The notes: generated from the letters alone by a model not told the origin. Shown: positions 36,445 through 45,422, counted from the first letter of the stretch. The stretch is DNA of 61,209 nucleotides from Methylobacterium indicum (GCF_001043895.1 NZ_JTHF01000007.1:1-61209), one strand, 5' to 3'. Numbers and translations are program-made.

Positions 36445-38268
36445 ATGTGGAACGAAATAAAAATTCAGGACGGCAGTTATGGATTTCACGATCATGAAAA
36501 TATTTGGCGGACAGTTATAGATGTCAATGCTGTTTTGAAAGATTGGACTCCATATGGAATTGCGTCGTTTGGCAGTTTCTACGTCATGGAATTTCGCAAT
36601 GGAAATTCGGTTGCGAGCTGGTTCTTAGACGAGTCAATGACTCGCCGCGGCGGGTCAATAGGGGAATTACCTCAGGATTTTCGCAGATTAGTATTGGCGG
36701 ACATCTTTGACCATGTACGCAAATTTGTCGACACCGTGCTGTTTTCGTGTGCAGCCGATGAAGATGATTGCGCATTTTCTTACCTGAATTCTTTGACTAG
36801 ATTTGAGATTATCAGTGCCGTATTTGATCGACAAGCAACAAAGACTAAAACTGTCGATGTGTCATCTTCCTCGAAGCAGGATTTCGGCTTTTTACCAGAT
36901 GCTCTGAATATTGATCTTCAATCTGCAATAGCAAAAAGTGCGGGCGGGCCAATTATATTCCAAGATCCGTTCAATGGTCTTGAGGTTAAAATAAAACATA
37001 GCATCGTAATGGATGATTTTAGAACTTTTCTACGTGTAGAAACCGCTTCAAATGGTGTAGCTTATGTATGTGCGTCCGATCATTATTTCAGGACAATCGG
37101 AATCTATGATTACAAAACAAATATATTATACTGCAAGGATGCGAACGATTGTCGTGTCGGCGGTGCGCATTTCAGCAACGTTTTCCATGATTTGGCCATA
37201 CACGCCGCACTGTATCATAGCGAACTCCGACATTATTTGAAGAGTCATGACACACGGATTGCTGGAATGCTGCGCCCGCCACCGTCGCATCACATCGGCC
37301 ATCAGCTCTGGAATGAACTGACAGGCCTTCAGACCTTAGTTGACAATATTGCCACCAATGAACTTCCGTATGTGCTAGTGCCGCAAGCTCATATGGGAAC
37401 TGAAATATATGGCCCGACAGAAGACTTGTTTCATCAATTCAGTGGCAAGGTCATTCGATTGGATGAGGTAGATTTAAGCAAGGAAATATATTTAAGAAAC
37501 TTAATTGTTGTCCGCATTACATCAAGATTCGTTTCCGAACGGCTGAGAACGAAGGTTTCGACACATGCAATATGCAATACTGCAATTGATGTAAAAACAA
37601 AACTTTGCAACTTCAGATCCCAAAAAAAGCAAATCATTCTCCTAGGGCTTAGGGTTGAAAACAGAACAATTACTAATTTAAAAGATTTTTGCATCGAATT
37701 GGTTAATATGTTAGCAGATTTTGCTCGTGATTCGGTAATTGTGCTGGATGGGCACAATGTCCGCGAGACAAGTTTGGGCTTGCTCCCATTCGCGAGCACC
37801 GGAGAGATCGCTGGGAAGCAGTCTCCTATCGAATACGAAAAAGACATCGCGGATGCTATGAAAGCAGCTGCAATCGAGAAAAGCGTTGATTTTATTTCTC
37901 TTGTAGGCGAACCTGTGTCGCACAGCTTGTATTGGAGTATCAATTCCGATATAATTGTTTCGATCTGGGGAGCAGGTTTGGCAAAATATCGTTGGGTGGC
38001 CAATCGACCTTGCTTGGTGCTTACCAGCAAGTGGAATTTGCTAAATCGTCGAGACCTAGATTTATACAGCTCTAATTTTTACATGGAGAGCCCCGCTCCT
38101 CTCACCTATATTAGAGAAGACTATGCGACCGATTGTCCTGAGGCTGAGCAGCTCGTGCCTGTCCCATTCACAGACCAAAATAGCCTCGGCTATGTAAATT
38201 TCGAAATCGATATGAATGGACTTAAGTTGCAACTTTTTGAGATGCTCGACAGTGTCAAGAGCGCCTAA
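36445..38268 (+). CDS. AT-rich 607-residue protein, glycosyltransferase-like in its C-terminal half
   Basis: ATG 36445 is chosen because a perfect AAGGAG stands seven bases upstream; the in-frame ATG at 36430 has none. Composition is far more AT-rich than the neighbours, with codons rare elsewhere in the window, so it was probably acquired. No signal peptide or membrane helix is seen. Residues about 280-300 contain HHIGHQLWNELTGLQTLVDN. The C-terminal half has alternating beta/alpha segments (QIILLGLRVENRTITNLKDF, DSVIVLDGHN, SDIIVSIWGAGLAKYRWVAN) that look like a GT-B or capsule-type transferase, but no diagnostic motif fixes this. It is wedged between an IS256 and an IS5 remnant, and its stop codon overlaps the IS5 transposase stop. 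Confidence 0.7.
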   Translation: MWNEIKIQDGSYGFHDHENIWRTVIDVNAVLKDWTPYGIASFGSFYVMEFRNGNSVASWFLDESMTRRGGSIGELPQDFRRLVLADIFDHVRKFVDTVLFSCAADEDDCAFSYLNSLTRFEIISAVFDRQATKTKTVDVSSSSKQDFGFLPDALNIDLQSAIAKSAGGPIIFQDPFNGLEVKIKHSIVMDDFRTFLRVETASNGVAYVCASDHYFRTIGIYDYKTNILYCKDANDCRVGGAHFSNVFHDLAIHAALYHSELRHYLKSHDTRIAGMLRPPPSHHIGHQLWNELTGLQTLVDNIATNELPYVLVPQAHMGTEIYGPTEDLFHQFSGKVIRLDEVDLSKEIYLRNLIVVRITSRFVSERLRTKVSTHAICNTAIDVKTKLCNFRSQKKQIILLGLRVENRTITNLKDFCIELVNMLADFARDSVIVLDGHNVRETSLGLLPFASTGEIAGKQSPIEYEKDIADAMKAAAIEKSVDFISLVGEPVSHSLYWSINSDIIVSIWGAGLAKYRWVANRPCLVLTSKWNLLNRRDLDLYSSNFYMESPAPLTYIREDYATDCPEAEQLVPVPFTDQNSLGYVNFEIDMNGLKLQLFEMLDSVKSA

Positions 38269-38899
38269 CAGAACCTCTGGATCCGGCGGAGGGTGATGAG
38301 GCTGGCCTGGAGGAACGTGAAGGCCTCGTAGATGTCGGGGCGGCGTTCGTCGCGGACGGGCAAGCGGCGGGCGCGGCTGAACCAGGCATGGCTGCGCTCG
38401 ACCACCCAGCGATGCCGCCCGAGCCCGTCGCTCCGCTCGATGCCGCGCCGGGCAATCCGCGGCCTGATCCCGCGCGCCCGGCACTCCTGCCGCCGGACCT
38501 TGGCATCGTGGGCCTTGTCGGCGTGCAGCGTGTCGGGCCGCCGGCGCGGGCGTCCCCGCTTCCCGCTGCGCACAGGCGGGATCGCGTCCAGCGTCGGGGC
38601 CATCGGCGGGCTGTCGCGGCAGTGGGCGCCGGTCGGAACGAGGCCGAGCGGCGTGCCGCGCGCGTCGGTGACGAGGTGGCGCCTGGTCCCCGCCTTACCC
38701 CGATCCGTCGGGTTCGAGCCGGTGGCAGCCCCCCTTTCTTCGCCGGCACGCTCTCGCCGTCGACGCTCGCCCGGCTCCCCTCGATCTTGCCCGCCGCGTG
38801 CAGGCGTTCGAGCAGCACCTGATGCAGGCGCCGCCACACGCCGGCCGCCTGCCAGTCGCGCAGCCGGCGCCAGCAGCTCATGCCGCAGCCGCACGTCAT
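38265..38899 (-). pseudogene. IS5-family (DDE) transposase remnant in two frames
   Basis: The upstream frame reads MTCGCGMSCWRRLRDW and VDGESVPAKKGG. The downstream frame, shifted by -1, reads ATGSNPTDRGKAGTRRHLV, ADKAHDAKVRRQECRARGI and GLGRHRWVVERSHAWFSRAR to the stop at 38265. The shift falls at a run of six G on the coding strand (38729-38734). Some IS5-group elements join two frames by programmed slippage at such a site, so the frameshift alone does not prove decay. The N-terminal half before MTCGCG cannot be followed cleanly, and the element's outer end is not identified. Confidence 0.75.
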
Positions 38900-40599
38900 C
38901 TCGGCCGTCAGCCTCTCCGGACGGCTGGATTCCATCGCGGTCGCCTCCGGCAGTGGAGGCGCGGATCGGTGCGAAGACCTCGCCGGACTGTCCGGGCCCC
39001 GCTCGCGTCCTGCCGGCAGCCACATCGGCCGTCCTCGTCGATCCGATCGAGGCCGTGGCGCCGCGGCGCATGGGTCGAGCCCCCTCCCCTCCTCCCGGCC
39101 AAGCGTGGCGGCGCAGCAGCATGGTCACGCCCGATGTGACGCTCTCGTGCCCCATTTGGTCTGGATGGGGGCCCCGCCTACGCCGCGGCTGCGGAACCGA
39201 GGGAACGCAGCGCCTCAAGGGACGGGGGGCCTCATCGATCGTGATGACCGGCTTCGAGCGACAGCCGGGCCGCCCGGATCATCGGCAAGCTTCCCCGCCG
39301 GCCGGCGAGGTCCCGAGCATGGACAATCGGGCATCCGGCACGCCGCGGAGGAACGCCCGGCGGGAGACACCTCCGGTCGAATCTCGTCGAGCCAGCGGGG
39401 CGCAACGCGACCGGCGTTGCGTCCGGACTTGGGGAAGCGACCAGCCGCACCGCACGACGCGCCAACGCGGCCGGTCTCGCCGAGATCTGGAGGCGTCCGA
39501 CGCGAGCCTGTCCGGCTCACCCCGGACGAGGCACATGGCGGGCCACGACATGGGTGGGCCGCCCTCCCCTGGCGGCCATGGGCCCCGGCGAGACGCAATT
39601 TTCGACGACACAGGGCAATGGTGGCATCGAGGCGCGACGGCAGAGGCGCGTCGGCGCCCGATTCGTCCCCATCCCGGCCGGTGGTCGGTGTCTGCGCGCT
39701 CGAATGCGGCCTGCAGGCTGGTCGCGGCGGCTCGTCGATCGGATCCGGGGCGGCGCTCTCCCTTCGGAGGTCGTTGGTCGTGGTGACAGGCGCCGAGCGG
39801 CGTCACGCAGCCCTTGGGCGACCCGGCCCTGGTCTTGGCCCGGTGTAGAGCGGTGCGGGCGCCGTGCGCGTGCGCCGCGCGTGAACCGCCTGGAAGACCT
39901 CCTCGGCGCGCTCGTCGAGAATCCGACCGGCGCCGTTCGCCTGGATCGCGTGCGCAATGAGGGCGTCGAGAAGCGGCTACCACCCATGCCCGGAGATTCT
40001 TGTCCGCAGCGCGCAGGAGATGGTCGCGCACCAGCAGGGATGTGGCCTGACGGATCATCGGCCCCTCCCCCGGACGCGTCGCCGGGAACGTCCGGGACGC
40101 GAGCCCGGGAGGGTCTCGCGCTCGGCCGGGTGCCGACGGCGAAGGAAAGGCCGCGAGAACGCACGGGCCGGTGGAGGAAACGGGTAACCATGCGCGGCGC
40201 ATCGATCCGCGGCAGGGTCGGCGTTTCACGGCGCGGGATATCGGGCGTTCCTTCGACGAGGAACGCTGGCTCGTGGGGGGGGGCCGCTTGGACCGCGAGC
40301 GGGAGAACGGGCATGCATGCGTATTCGCTCGTGCCGTCGCCCGGCCGAGCGGGACCGTCCGCCGCCCGGTGGGCATCGTCGGGCATGCCCTGTTCCTTGC
40401 CCGTCATCAGGCACAGGAAATCCGCTCGCCAAACCGGAGTCCGACGCTTGACGGCCATGGACGAAAGTGAGGGTCTCGAGTCGCCGAGCCCGAGAAGGGC
40501 GTCCGGGACAACCGTTCCGGGGCCTTTTTCTTTTGCCGCGTGCTTTTACGATTGAAGCCGGCTGGGCGAGATCACCCAGCCGACGGTGCACGGGTCGCG
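38900..40599. other. 1.7-kb GC-rich region without a convincing gene
   Basis: Long open frames run on both strands, as expected at this GC content, but translations are Arg/Pro/Ser-rich and resemble no family. One stretch on the minus strand (about 39850-40070) reads more like real protein (IRQATSLLVRDHLLRAADKN, then after a frame change LLDALIAHAIQANGAGRILD), so a decayed gene may lie here. This is where repC would be expected downstream of repB, but no RepC feature is recognised. Confidence 0.4.
40503..40532 (+). terminator. Probable rho-independent terminator on the plus strand, downstream of repB
   Basis: CCGGGACAACCGTTCCGGGG forms a short stem-loop (with one G-T pair) followed by CCTTTTTCTTTT. 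It points opposite to repB/repA. Any plus-strand RNA ending here would be counter-transcribed to the tail of the rep operon. A separate perfect hairpin GGCTGGG / CCCAGCC lies at 40560-40581. Confidence 0.5.
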
Positions 40600-41577
40600 T
40601 CAGTCTCCCTGGACGTTGCGGGTCTTCGCCTCCAGGAACGCACCGTAAAGCTGTTCCAGCTGGGATGAAATATATTCGCCGAACTCCCCGGCATCCTTCG
40701 ATGTCAGGGCCAGGCTGAATGTCTTGCCGGAGCGGCGGCACGTCGCTTCAACGGCCTTGCCGGGTGGGGCCCAGTAGGATGTCTGCTGCGGGACCTGTCG
40801 GCGAGCCGGTGCTCGGCGACCCGCCTTGATCGCCGCGAGGAGATGGCTGAAGCGTTCCGGGCCGTCCTTCGCCAGGAACTCCTCGGATAGGATCGCGTCG
40901 AACGCGATCTCGGCTTTCGCCGGAACGGCTACCAGCTTCTTCAGCTCTTCCCATCGATCACGACCGACGCCTTTCGCGGCGCCGACGGCATCGATGATGC
41001 GGGCTGGTACGGTCTCGGCCACCGACAGCATCCGGGATAGGAGCGTGTCGTCGATCGCGAGGGCCGCCTTGATCGTCGCCTTGGCCTGACCCATGCCAAG
41101 CAGCTTCTTGGCGAACAGCGCCTTCTCGATGAAGGACAGGTCGGCGCGGGCAGCGTTCTCCTGTCCCTGCGCGACGATGTGAGCAATGTCCTCGATGGAC
41201 TTCACGACCGCCCGCACGTCACGCCCGAGCTCGCGCGCCACGCGAACGCGGCGGTGTCCGTAGACGATCATGTACCGCCCCTCCCGGCTTGGATGGGGGC
41301 GGACCAGAATCGGGGTAGACTGACCGTGCTCAGCGATCGCATCGCGCAGCCGGACGTAGTCCTCGTCATCCTGATCGAGGCGATCGGCGACGAAGGAATC
41401 GTCGACCAGCGCGGTATCGAGGCTAACGATCGCCTCGCCGTCGGCCATGCGCTTGGTGTTCTCGGCCATCTCCTCGATCGACCGCGTCATCGACCGGGCG
41501 GCGCCGCGCCGGGCGAAGTCGGTAATGGGCTCCCCGACAGGGGCCCCGAGCACGTTGGCGAGAAGGTTCTTACGCAT
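40600..41577 (-). CDS. repB: Plasmid partition protein RepB (ParB family)
   Basis: The 325-residue protein carries the ParB N-domain (LRDAIAEHGQSTPILVRPHP and YMIVYGHRRVRVARELG, the CTP/DNA-clamp GHRR box), a helix-turn-helix region (LSFIEKALFAKKLLGMGQAK, IKAALAIDDTLLSRMLSVAE) and a C-terminal domain typical of repABC-plasmid RepB. The N-terminus MRKNLLANVLG is also RepB-like. It should bind centromere sites and, with RepA, segregate the replicon. It lies 57 bases after repA with AGGAG before its ATG, so both are one operon. No repC follows. Confidence 0.92.
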   Translation of the reverse strand: MRKNLLANVLGAPVGEPITDFARRGAARSMTRSIEEMAENTKRMADGEAIVSLDTALVDDSFVADRLDQDDEDYVRLRDAIAEHGQSTPILVRPHPSREGRYMIVYGHRRVRVARELGRDVRAVVKSIEDIAHIVAQGQENAARADLSFIEKALFAKKLLGMGQAKATIKAALAIDDTLLSRMLSVAETVPARIIDAVGAAKGVGRDRWEELKKLVAVPAKAEIAFDAILSEEFLAKDGPERFSHLLAAIKAGRRAPARRQVPQQTSYWAPPGKAVEATCRRSGKTFSLALTSKDAGEFGEYISSQLEQLYGAFLEAKTRNVQGD

Positions 41578-41617
41578 TGCGTCAGGCTCCTATCCGCCTG
41601 GTAGAGCGGTGGAATTC

Positions 41618-41639
41618 GGCGTTCTGCACGGCTGTCAAA
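41618..41639. repeat. 22-bp direct repeat, copy 1 (repA-repB junction)
   Basis: The plus-strand sequence begins GGCGTTCTGCACGGCTGT and is identical over 22 bases to 43017-43038. It overlaps the last codons of repA. Read on the minus strand it contains TTGACA, a good -35 box. Confidence 0.8.
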
Positions 41640-42846
41640 CCCGCCTCCCCCAGGCGTGATGGATGAGGCTGGCGATCTCCTCGTTGACGGCGTTGACCGC
41701 CTCCAAGGCGCGGTCATACGTCGATCGGATCATCTGGCTGCGATCGACCTCGTACAGGGACTGGTTGGTGATCCCCGCATCCGAGATCGCGGTGGATTTC
41801 ACCATCTGATGCGCCAGCATGTTCTTCGGAAACAGGACGTGCATGAACCCGACCATCTGGGCTTGCGGACCGTCCGTCGGCTCGTAGCGGGTCACGAGGT
41901 AGCGGAACCACTTCAGATTCACGGTCGCTCCCGCATCCGCGATCGACTTCAGAATCCCGCCGAGCATCAGCAGGAACTGGCTCATCGACATCACGTCGAG
42001 CATCTGAGGGTGGATGGTGACGAGCACGGAGGTCGAGGCCGTCAGCGCCGTCAGCGTGAGGTAGCCGAGTTGCGGCGGACAATCGATGACGACCACGTCG
42101 TAGCGGTCGTCGACCTCCCTCAGCGCGTTGGAGATGCGCGTGAAGAACGTCCGACCTTCGGCGTTCCTGTTCGAGGCTGCCAGCGGCGTGTCGTACTCGT
42201 ATTCCTGCAGGTCCAGGCTGGCGGGGACAATGTCGAGACCGGGGAAATTGGTCGGCCGGATGATCTCCGACAGCGGGAGCTTCATGTCGTCGTAGCGCAG
42301 GGCCTCGTAAATGGACGGGGCCTTATCGAGTTCCGGCTGGATTCCGTGCAGAGCGGAGAGAGAAGCCTGCGGATCGAGATCGATCGCCAAAACGCGATGG
42401 CCCGTCAGGGCGAGGAACTGAGCCAGGTGCGCGGCCGTCGTCGTCTTGCCGCTGCCGCCCTTGAAGTTGACCGCCGAGATGATCTGCATCTTCTCGCCGG
42501 CCCGGCGGTGGGGCACGTATTGCTTGAGGTCGGATCGTCCGTGACGATCGAGGTATTTCCTGAGCTCGAGCATCTGGTCGGCGGTGTATGAGCGCCGCCC
42601 GGACGGCGAGGTCGCCGGAATGGGGCCCTTGCCTTCGAGGTGGAGCTTCTTGATGTTCGACGGCGTGACGCCCAGAAAATACGCAACCTCCGCCAACGAG
42701 AAGGGCCGGAGGCCCTTGGTGGCGTTAGGTGGATAGTGCTCCATCCGGAGCATGCTCAACTTGTCAGAGATGAGACCACCCTGACGCAGGATGGTGTCAT
42801 GGAAGTTGGCAACCTCCATTCCCTCTGCTGGCACCGACACGTCCAT
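41635..42846 (-). CDS. repA: Plasmid partition ATPase RepA (ParA family)
   Basis: The 403-residue protein has an N-terminal MerR-like helix-turn-helix region (residues about 48-95, FSLAEVAYFLGVTPSNIKKL...SYTADQMLELRKYL) followed by a ParA ATPase domain. That domain carries the deviant Walker A KGGSGKTTT (129-137), Walker A' DLDPQASL and Walker B VVVIDCPPQLG. This layout is typical of RepA from repABC replicons. With RepB it drives partition and usually represses its own promoter. Start ATG 42846 gives the expected length; an internal ATG at 42822 (MEVANFHD) is a possible alternative. Confidence 0.93.
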   Translation of the reverse strand: MDVSVPAEGMEVANFHDTILRQGGLISDKLSMLRMEHYPPNATKGLRPFSLAEVAYFLGVTPSNIKKLHLEGKGPIPATSPSGRRSYTADQMLELRKYLDRHGRSDLKQYVPHRRAGEKMQIISAVNFKGGSGKTTTAAHLAQFLALTGHRVLAIDLDPQASLSALHGIQPELDKAPSIYEALRYDDMKLPLSEIIRPTNFPGLDIVPASLDLQEYEYDTPLAASNRNAEGRTFFTRISNALREVDDRYDVVVIDCPPQLGYLTLTALTASTSVLVTIHPQMLDVMSMSQFLLMLGGILKSIADAGATVNLKWFRYLVTRYEPTDGPQAQMVGFMHVLFPKNMLAHQMVKSTAISDAGITNQSLYEVDRSQMIRSTYDRALEAVNAVNEEIASLIHHAWGRRV

Positions 42847-42863
42847 CCGCGCTGATCCCCGAG

Positions 42864-42901
42864 TAACGCTTTTTCCGGGCTACGCTCGTCCCAAGCGTTA
42901 T
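42864..42901. promoter_or_regulatory. Inverted repeat just upstream of repA
   Basis: TAACGCTT and AAGCGTTA form an 8-bp inverted repeat about 20 bases apart, just before the repA start. It is suitable for an operator or partition site; function is inferred only from place. Confidence 0.4.
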
Positions 42902-43002
42902 TATGTTCGATTCCCAGGCTGCGGCAATGTTTTTTCGGTTGATGAGTGGTTAACGGCAGGATTGGCCCCGAGTCGAGGCTTGATCTCGGTAAGGCGCTCA
43001 TC

Positions 43003-43038
43003 TGACAGCCTTATTTGGCGTTCTGCACGGCTGTCAAA
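43003..43038. promoter_or_regulatory. Inverted repeat containing copy 2 of the 22-bp repeat, upstream of repA
   Basis: TGACAGCC (43003-43010) and GGCTGTCA (43029-43036) are perfect inverted arms. The right arm lies within the 22-bp repeat (43017-43038) also found at 41618-41639. On the minus strand TTGACA followed 17 bases later by ATAAGG could be a weak repA promoter. It is a plausible RepA/RepB operator or centromere-like site. Confidence 0.5.
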
Positions 43039-43039
43039 A

Positions 43040-43528
43040 GCCCTCTCCGTGCTTGCGGCGATGGTGTGGAATATCGCGGTTCGGAGCGCTCGGGGACGGT
43101 CCGTCGGAGCGCTCTCGCGCGTCGGTGACCCGTTCCGTGATGCCCGCGGCGGCGTCGAGATCGGGATTGTCCCCATCGCCGCCACCGAATCCGGAGACGG
43201 TTTCGTCGGTCGGACGCGTGGGGCTCGAACGTCGAACGACGCCGCGAGCCGATCGCGTCCCAATCGGCTCCTCCTGCCGGCCTCGACGCGCAACTGACTC
43301 AAACAGTCGAACAGGATCCGCCAGAATGATCGAATCTTTCGAAGGCTTCGACAGCGCCGTAGTTCGGCCCGCCTTGCATTCCGCAGACGAACATAGGAGC
43401 GTCGTTCGAGAATCCCTCGGAATCGCGCTGTAGACGCTCGTCGTGCCCGATACGGCCATATCGGTTGCCCGGGCGGAGAGGGGGCTCCCGGGAGCCGACC
43501 AGGGCGGAGGCCCCGGCCCGGATGCCAC
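43040..43528. other. Intergenic, no gene recognised
   Basis: About 490 bases between the rep promoter region and the EamA-type gene. Overlapping frames on both strands are shadow-like; no repeat or RNA signal stands out. Confidence 0.4.
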
Positions 43529-43951
43529 TCAGCCGCGATGGGTGAGCAGGTAGGCCCCGAGGGTGACGAAACCGATCCCGAGCCAGTTGACCCCCGACAG
43601 TCGTTCGCCGAGGAGCGTCGTGCCGAGCACGGCGACCAGCACGATCGACAGCTTGTTGAGCGTCGCCACCTGTGCCGCCCCTCCGGTCTTGAGCGCCCGG
43701 AAGTAGCAGGCCCAGGATCCCGCGGTGGCGAGACCCGACAGGCCGAGCAGGCCGAGATTGCGCCCGGTGAGATTGCGCAGGGCCTGCCACTGGCCGGTGG
43801 CGAGGCAGATCGCCCCGAGGGCCAGGAGGATCACCACCGAGCGCATGAAGGCGGCGGCGTCCGATTCGGCCCCGGCGCTGCCGGCCCGGGCCAGCACGGC
43901 CGTCGCCGCGGTGAACACGGCCGAGACCAGCGCCCAGAGCTGCCAGGACAT
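43529..43951 (-). CDS. Small EamA/DMT-family transporter (140 residues)
   Basis: From ATG 43951 (GGGAGG upstream) the protein shows four to five hydrophobic helices: LWALVSAVFTAATAVLARAG, FMRSVVILLALGAICLATG, LGLLGLSGLATAGSWACYFR, VATLNKLSIVLVAVLGTTLL and LGIGFVTLGAYLLTH. The RALKTGGAAQVATLNKLS motif is typical of single-domain EamA proteins of about 140 residues. These act as dimers to export small metabolites. A frame open far upstream belongs to the antisense of the oxalate decarboxylase gene. The genes at 43529 and 44123 are divergent, sharing a 170-base promoter region. Confidence 0.85.
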   Translation of the reverse strand: MSWQLWALVSAVFTAATAVLARAGSAGAESDAAAFMRSVVILLALGAICLATGQWQALRNLTGRNLGLLGLSGLATAGSWACYFRALKTGGAAQVATLNKLSIVLVAVLGTTLLGERLSGVNWLGIGFVTLGAYLLTHRG

Positions 43952-44122
43952 CCTGCGATTCCTCCCTCGTTTTGCCCGCACCGCATCATGAATGCCGGCC
44001 ATGCGCCGATGCCGACAATGCGTTTCACTGGCGCACCAGGCTGGCCCAGCTTCCCGCGGACGCGGCCCGACGGGCCCGGCGGGCGGCGCGGCCGACCCGT
44101 CCTGCACAAGGGGGGAACCACC

Positions 44123-45307
44123 ATGGACCAGTCGCGGCGACTGTTTCTCGGCACGGCGGCGCTCGGCGCCGGCACCCTGATGGCCACGGGCGCACAGGCG
44201 CTCGAGCACGACCACGGCAACCCGGGCGACGGCGGCTTCGGCCGCCAGTCGGTCTCGCTGCCGCCGGGCGCCAAGGTCGCCTACCACGATCCGCAGGATG
44301 TCGGCGCGATGCCCGATTTCCGCTTCTCCCTCGACGGCAACCGCCCGAAGGTGACCTCCGGCGGCTGGGCCAAGGAGGCCACGGTGCACCAGTTCCCCAT
44401 CAGCAAGGGGATCGCGGGCGTGCACATGTTCCTCGAGCCCGGCGCCTCGCGCGAATTGCACTGGCACGCCATCGCGGCCGAATGGGCCTACGTCATCGAC
44501 GGGCGCTGCCAGACCGTGGTTCTCGATCCTTCCGGCGCCAGCGAGATCAACAATTACGAGCCCGGCGACCTCTGGTACTTCCCGAAAGGCCACGGCCACT
44601 CGATCCAGACCATCGGCGACAAGCCCTGCCACTTCATCCTGTCGTTCGACAACGGCGCCTTCTCGGAGCACGGCACCTTCTCGATCACCGACTGGATCGA
44701 CGTGACGCCGAAGGACATGCTGGCCCTCGATTTCGGCCTGCCGAAGGAGGCCTTCGACGCCTTTCCGAAGGGCGAGGCCTACATCCAGGCCGGCCCCGTC
44801 GTGCCGATCTCGGACGCGCTCGACGCCCCCTGGCCGAAGGAATCGACCCACAAGTTCCGCCTGCTCAAGGACCCGCGCGCGGTGCGCGAGTTCGACGGCG
44901 GCACCTTCCGGCTCGCCACCGTCGACGAGTGGCCGATCCAGAAGACGATGTCGGGCGGGGTGATGACGATCCGGCCGGGGCAGATGCGCAAGCTGCACTG
45001 GAACGTCAACGCCAACGAGTGGCACTACTACCTGAAGGGCCGGGGCCAGGTAGCCCTGTTCGGCTCGGGCGGGCGCGGCAAGGTGGCCGAGTTCAAGCCC
45101 GGCGACGTCGCCTACATTCCGATGGGGTTCGGCCACGCGATCAAGAATATCGGCGACGAGGACCTCGAGATCGTCCAGACCTGGGACAACGGCAAGTTCG
45201 AGGAGATCGACCTCGACACCTGGATCAAGTCGAGCCCGCGCTACCTTCTGTCGAACAATTTTTCCGGCGTGCCGGGCGAGACGGTCACGAAACTGAAGCA
45301 GGGATAA
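44123..45307 (+). CDS. oxdC: Bicupin oxalate decarboxylase-like protein, exported
   Basis: The 394-residue protein starts at ATG 44123 behind AAGGGGGG. A twin-arginine signal (SRRLFLGTAALGAGTLMATG) predicts export. The first cupin has a complete Mn site (His113, His115, Glu120, His159) and a lid SEHGT with Glu182 in place of the SENST lid of Bacillus OxdC. The second cupin reads LHWNVNANEWHYYLKG, with His292, Asn294 (normally His), Glu299 and His338. The family splits oxalate to formate and CO2, or oxidises it. In a methylotroph the formate could feed energy metabolism. The altered second metal site leaves exact activity open. Confidence 0.85.
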   Translation: MDQSRRLFLGTAALGAGTLMATGAQALEHDHGNPGDGGFGRQSVSLPPGAKVAYHDPQDVGAMPDFRFSLDGNRPKVTSGGWAKEATVHQFPISKGIAGVHMFLEPGASRELHWHAIAAEWAYVIDGRCQTVVLDPSGASEINNYEPGDLWYFPKGHGHSIQTIGDKPCHFILSFDNGAFSEHGTFSITDWIDVTPKDMLALDFGLPKEAFDAFPKGEAYIQAGPVVPISDALDAPWPKESTHKFRLLKDPRAVREFDGGTFRLATVDEWPIQKTMSGGVMTIRPGQMRKLHWNVNANEWHYYLKGRGQVALFGSGGRGKVAEFKPGDVAYIPMGFGHAIKNIGDEDLEIVQTWDNGKFEEIDLDTWIKSSPRYLLSNNFSGVPGETVTKLKQG

Positions 45308-45327
45308 GGCGCAGGCGCGTTCGACCC

Positions 45328-45368
45328 GCGTGGGACCCCTCCCTCGCCACGAGGGAGGGGTCCCACGC
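45328..45368. terminator. Perfect long hairpin after the oxalate decarboxylase gene
   Basis: A 19-bp perfect stem (GCGTGGGACCCCTCCCTCG and its complement) encloses a 3-base loop (CCA). There is no T-run, so it may act with Rho or as an RNA-stabilising end. Confidence 0.7.
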
Positions 45369-45422
45369 AGCGGTGCGCTCCCGCCTATCCGGCCCGGCGC
45401 CGCTCGGCTACAAGCCCGGGCC

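Noticed and set aside
39279..40555. Several overlapping long frames on both strands downstream of repB
   Set aside because: Translations are Arg/Pro/Ser-rich, mutually overlapping, and match no family, including RepC.
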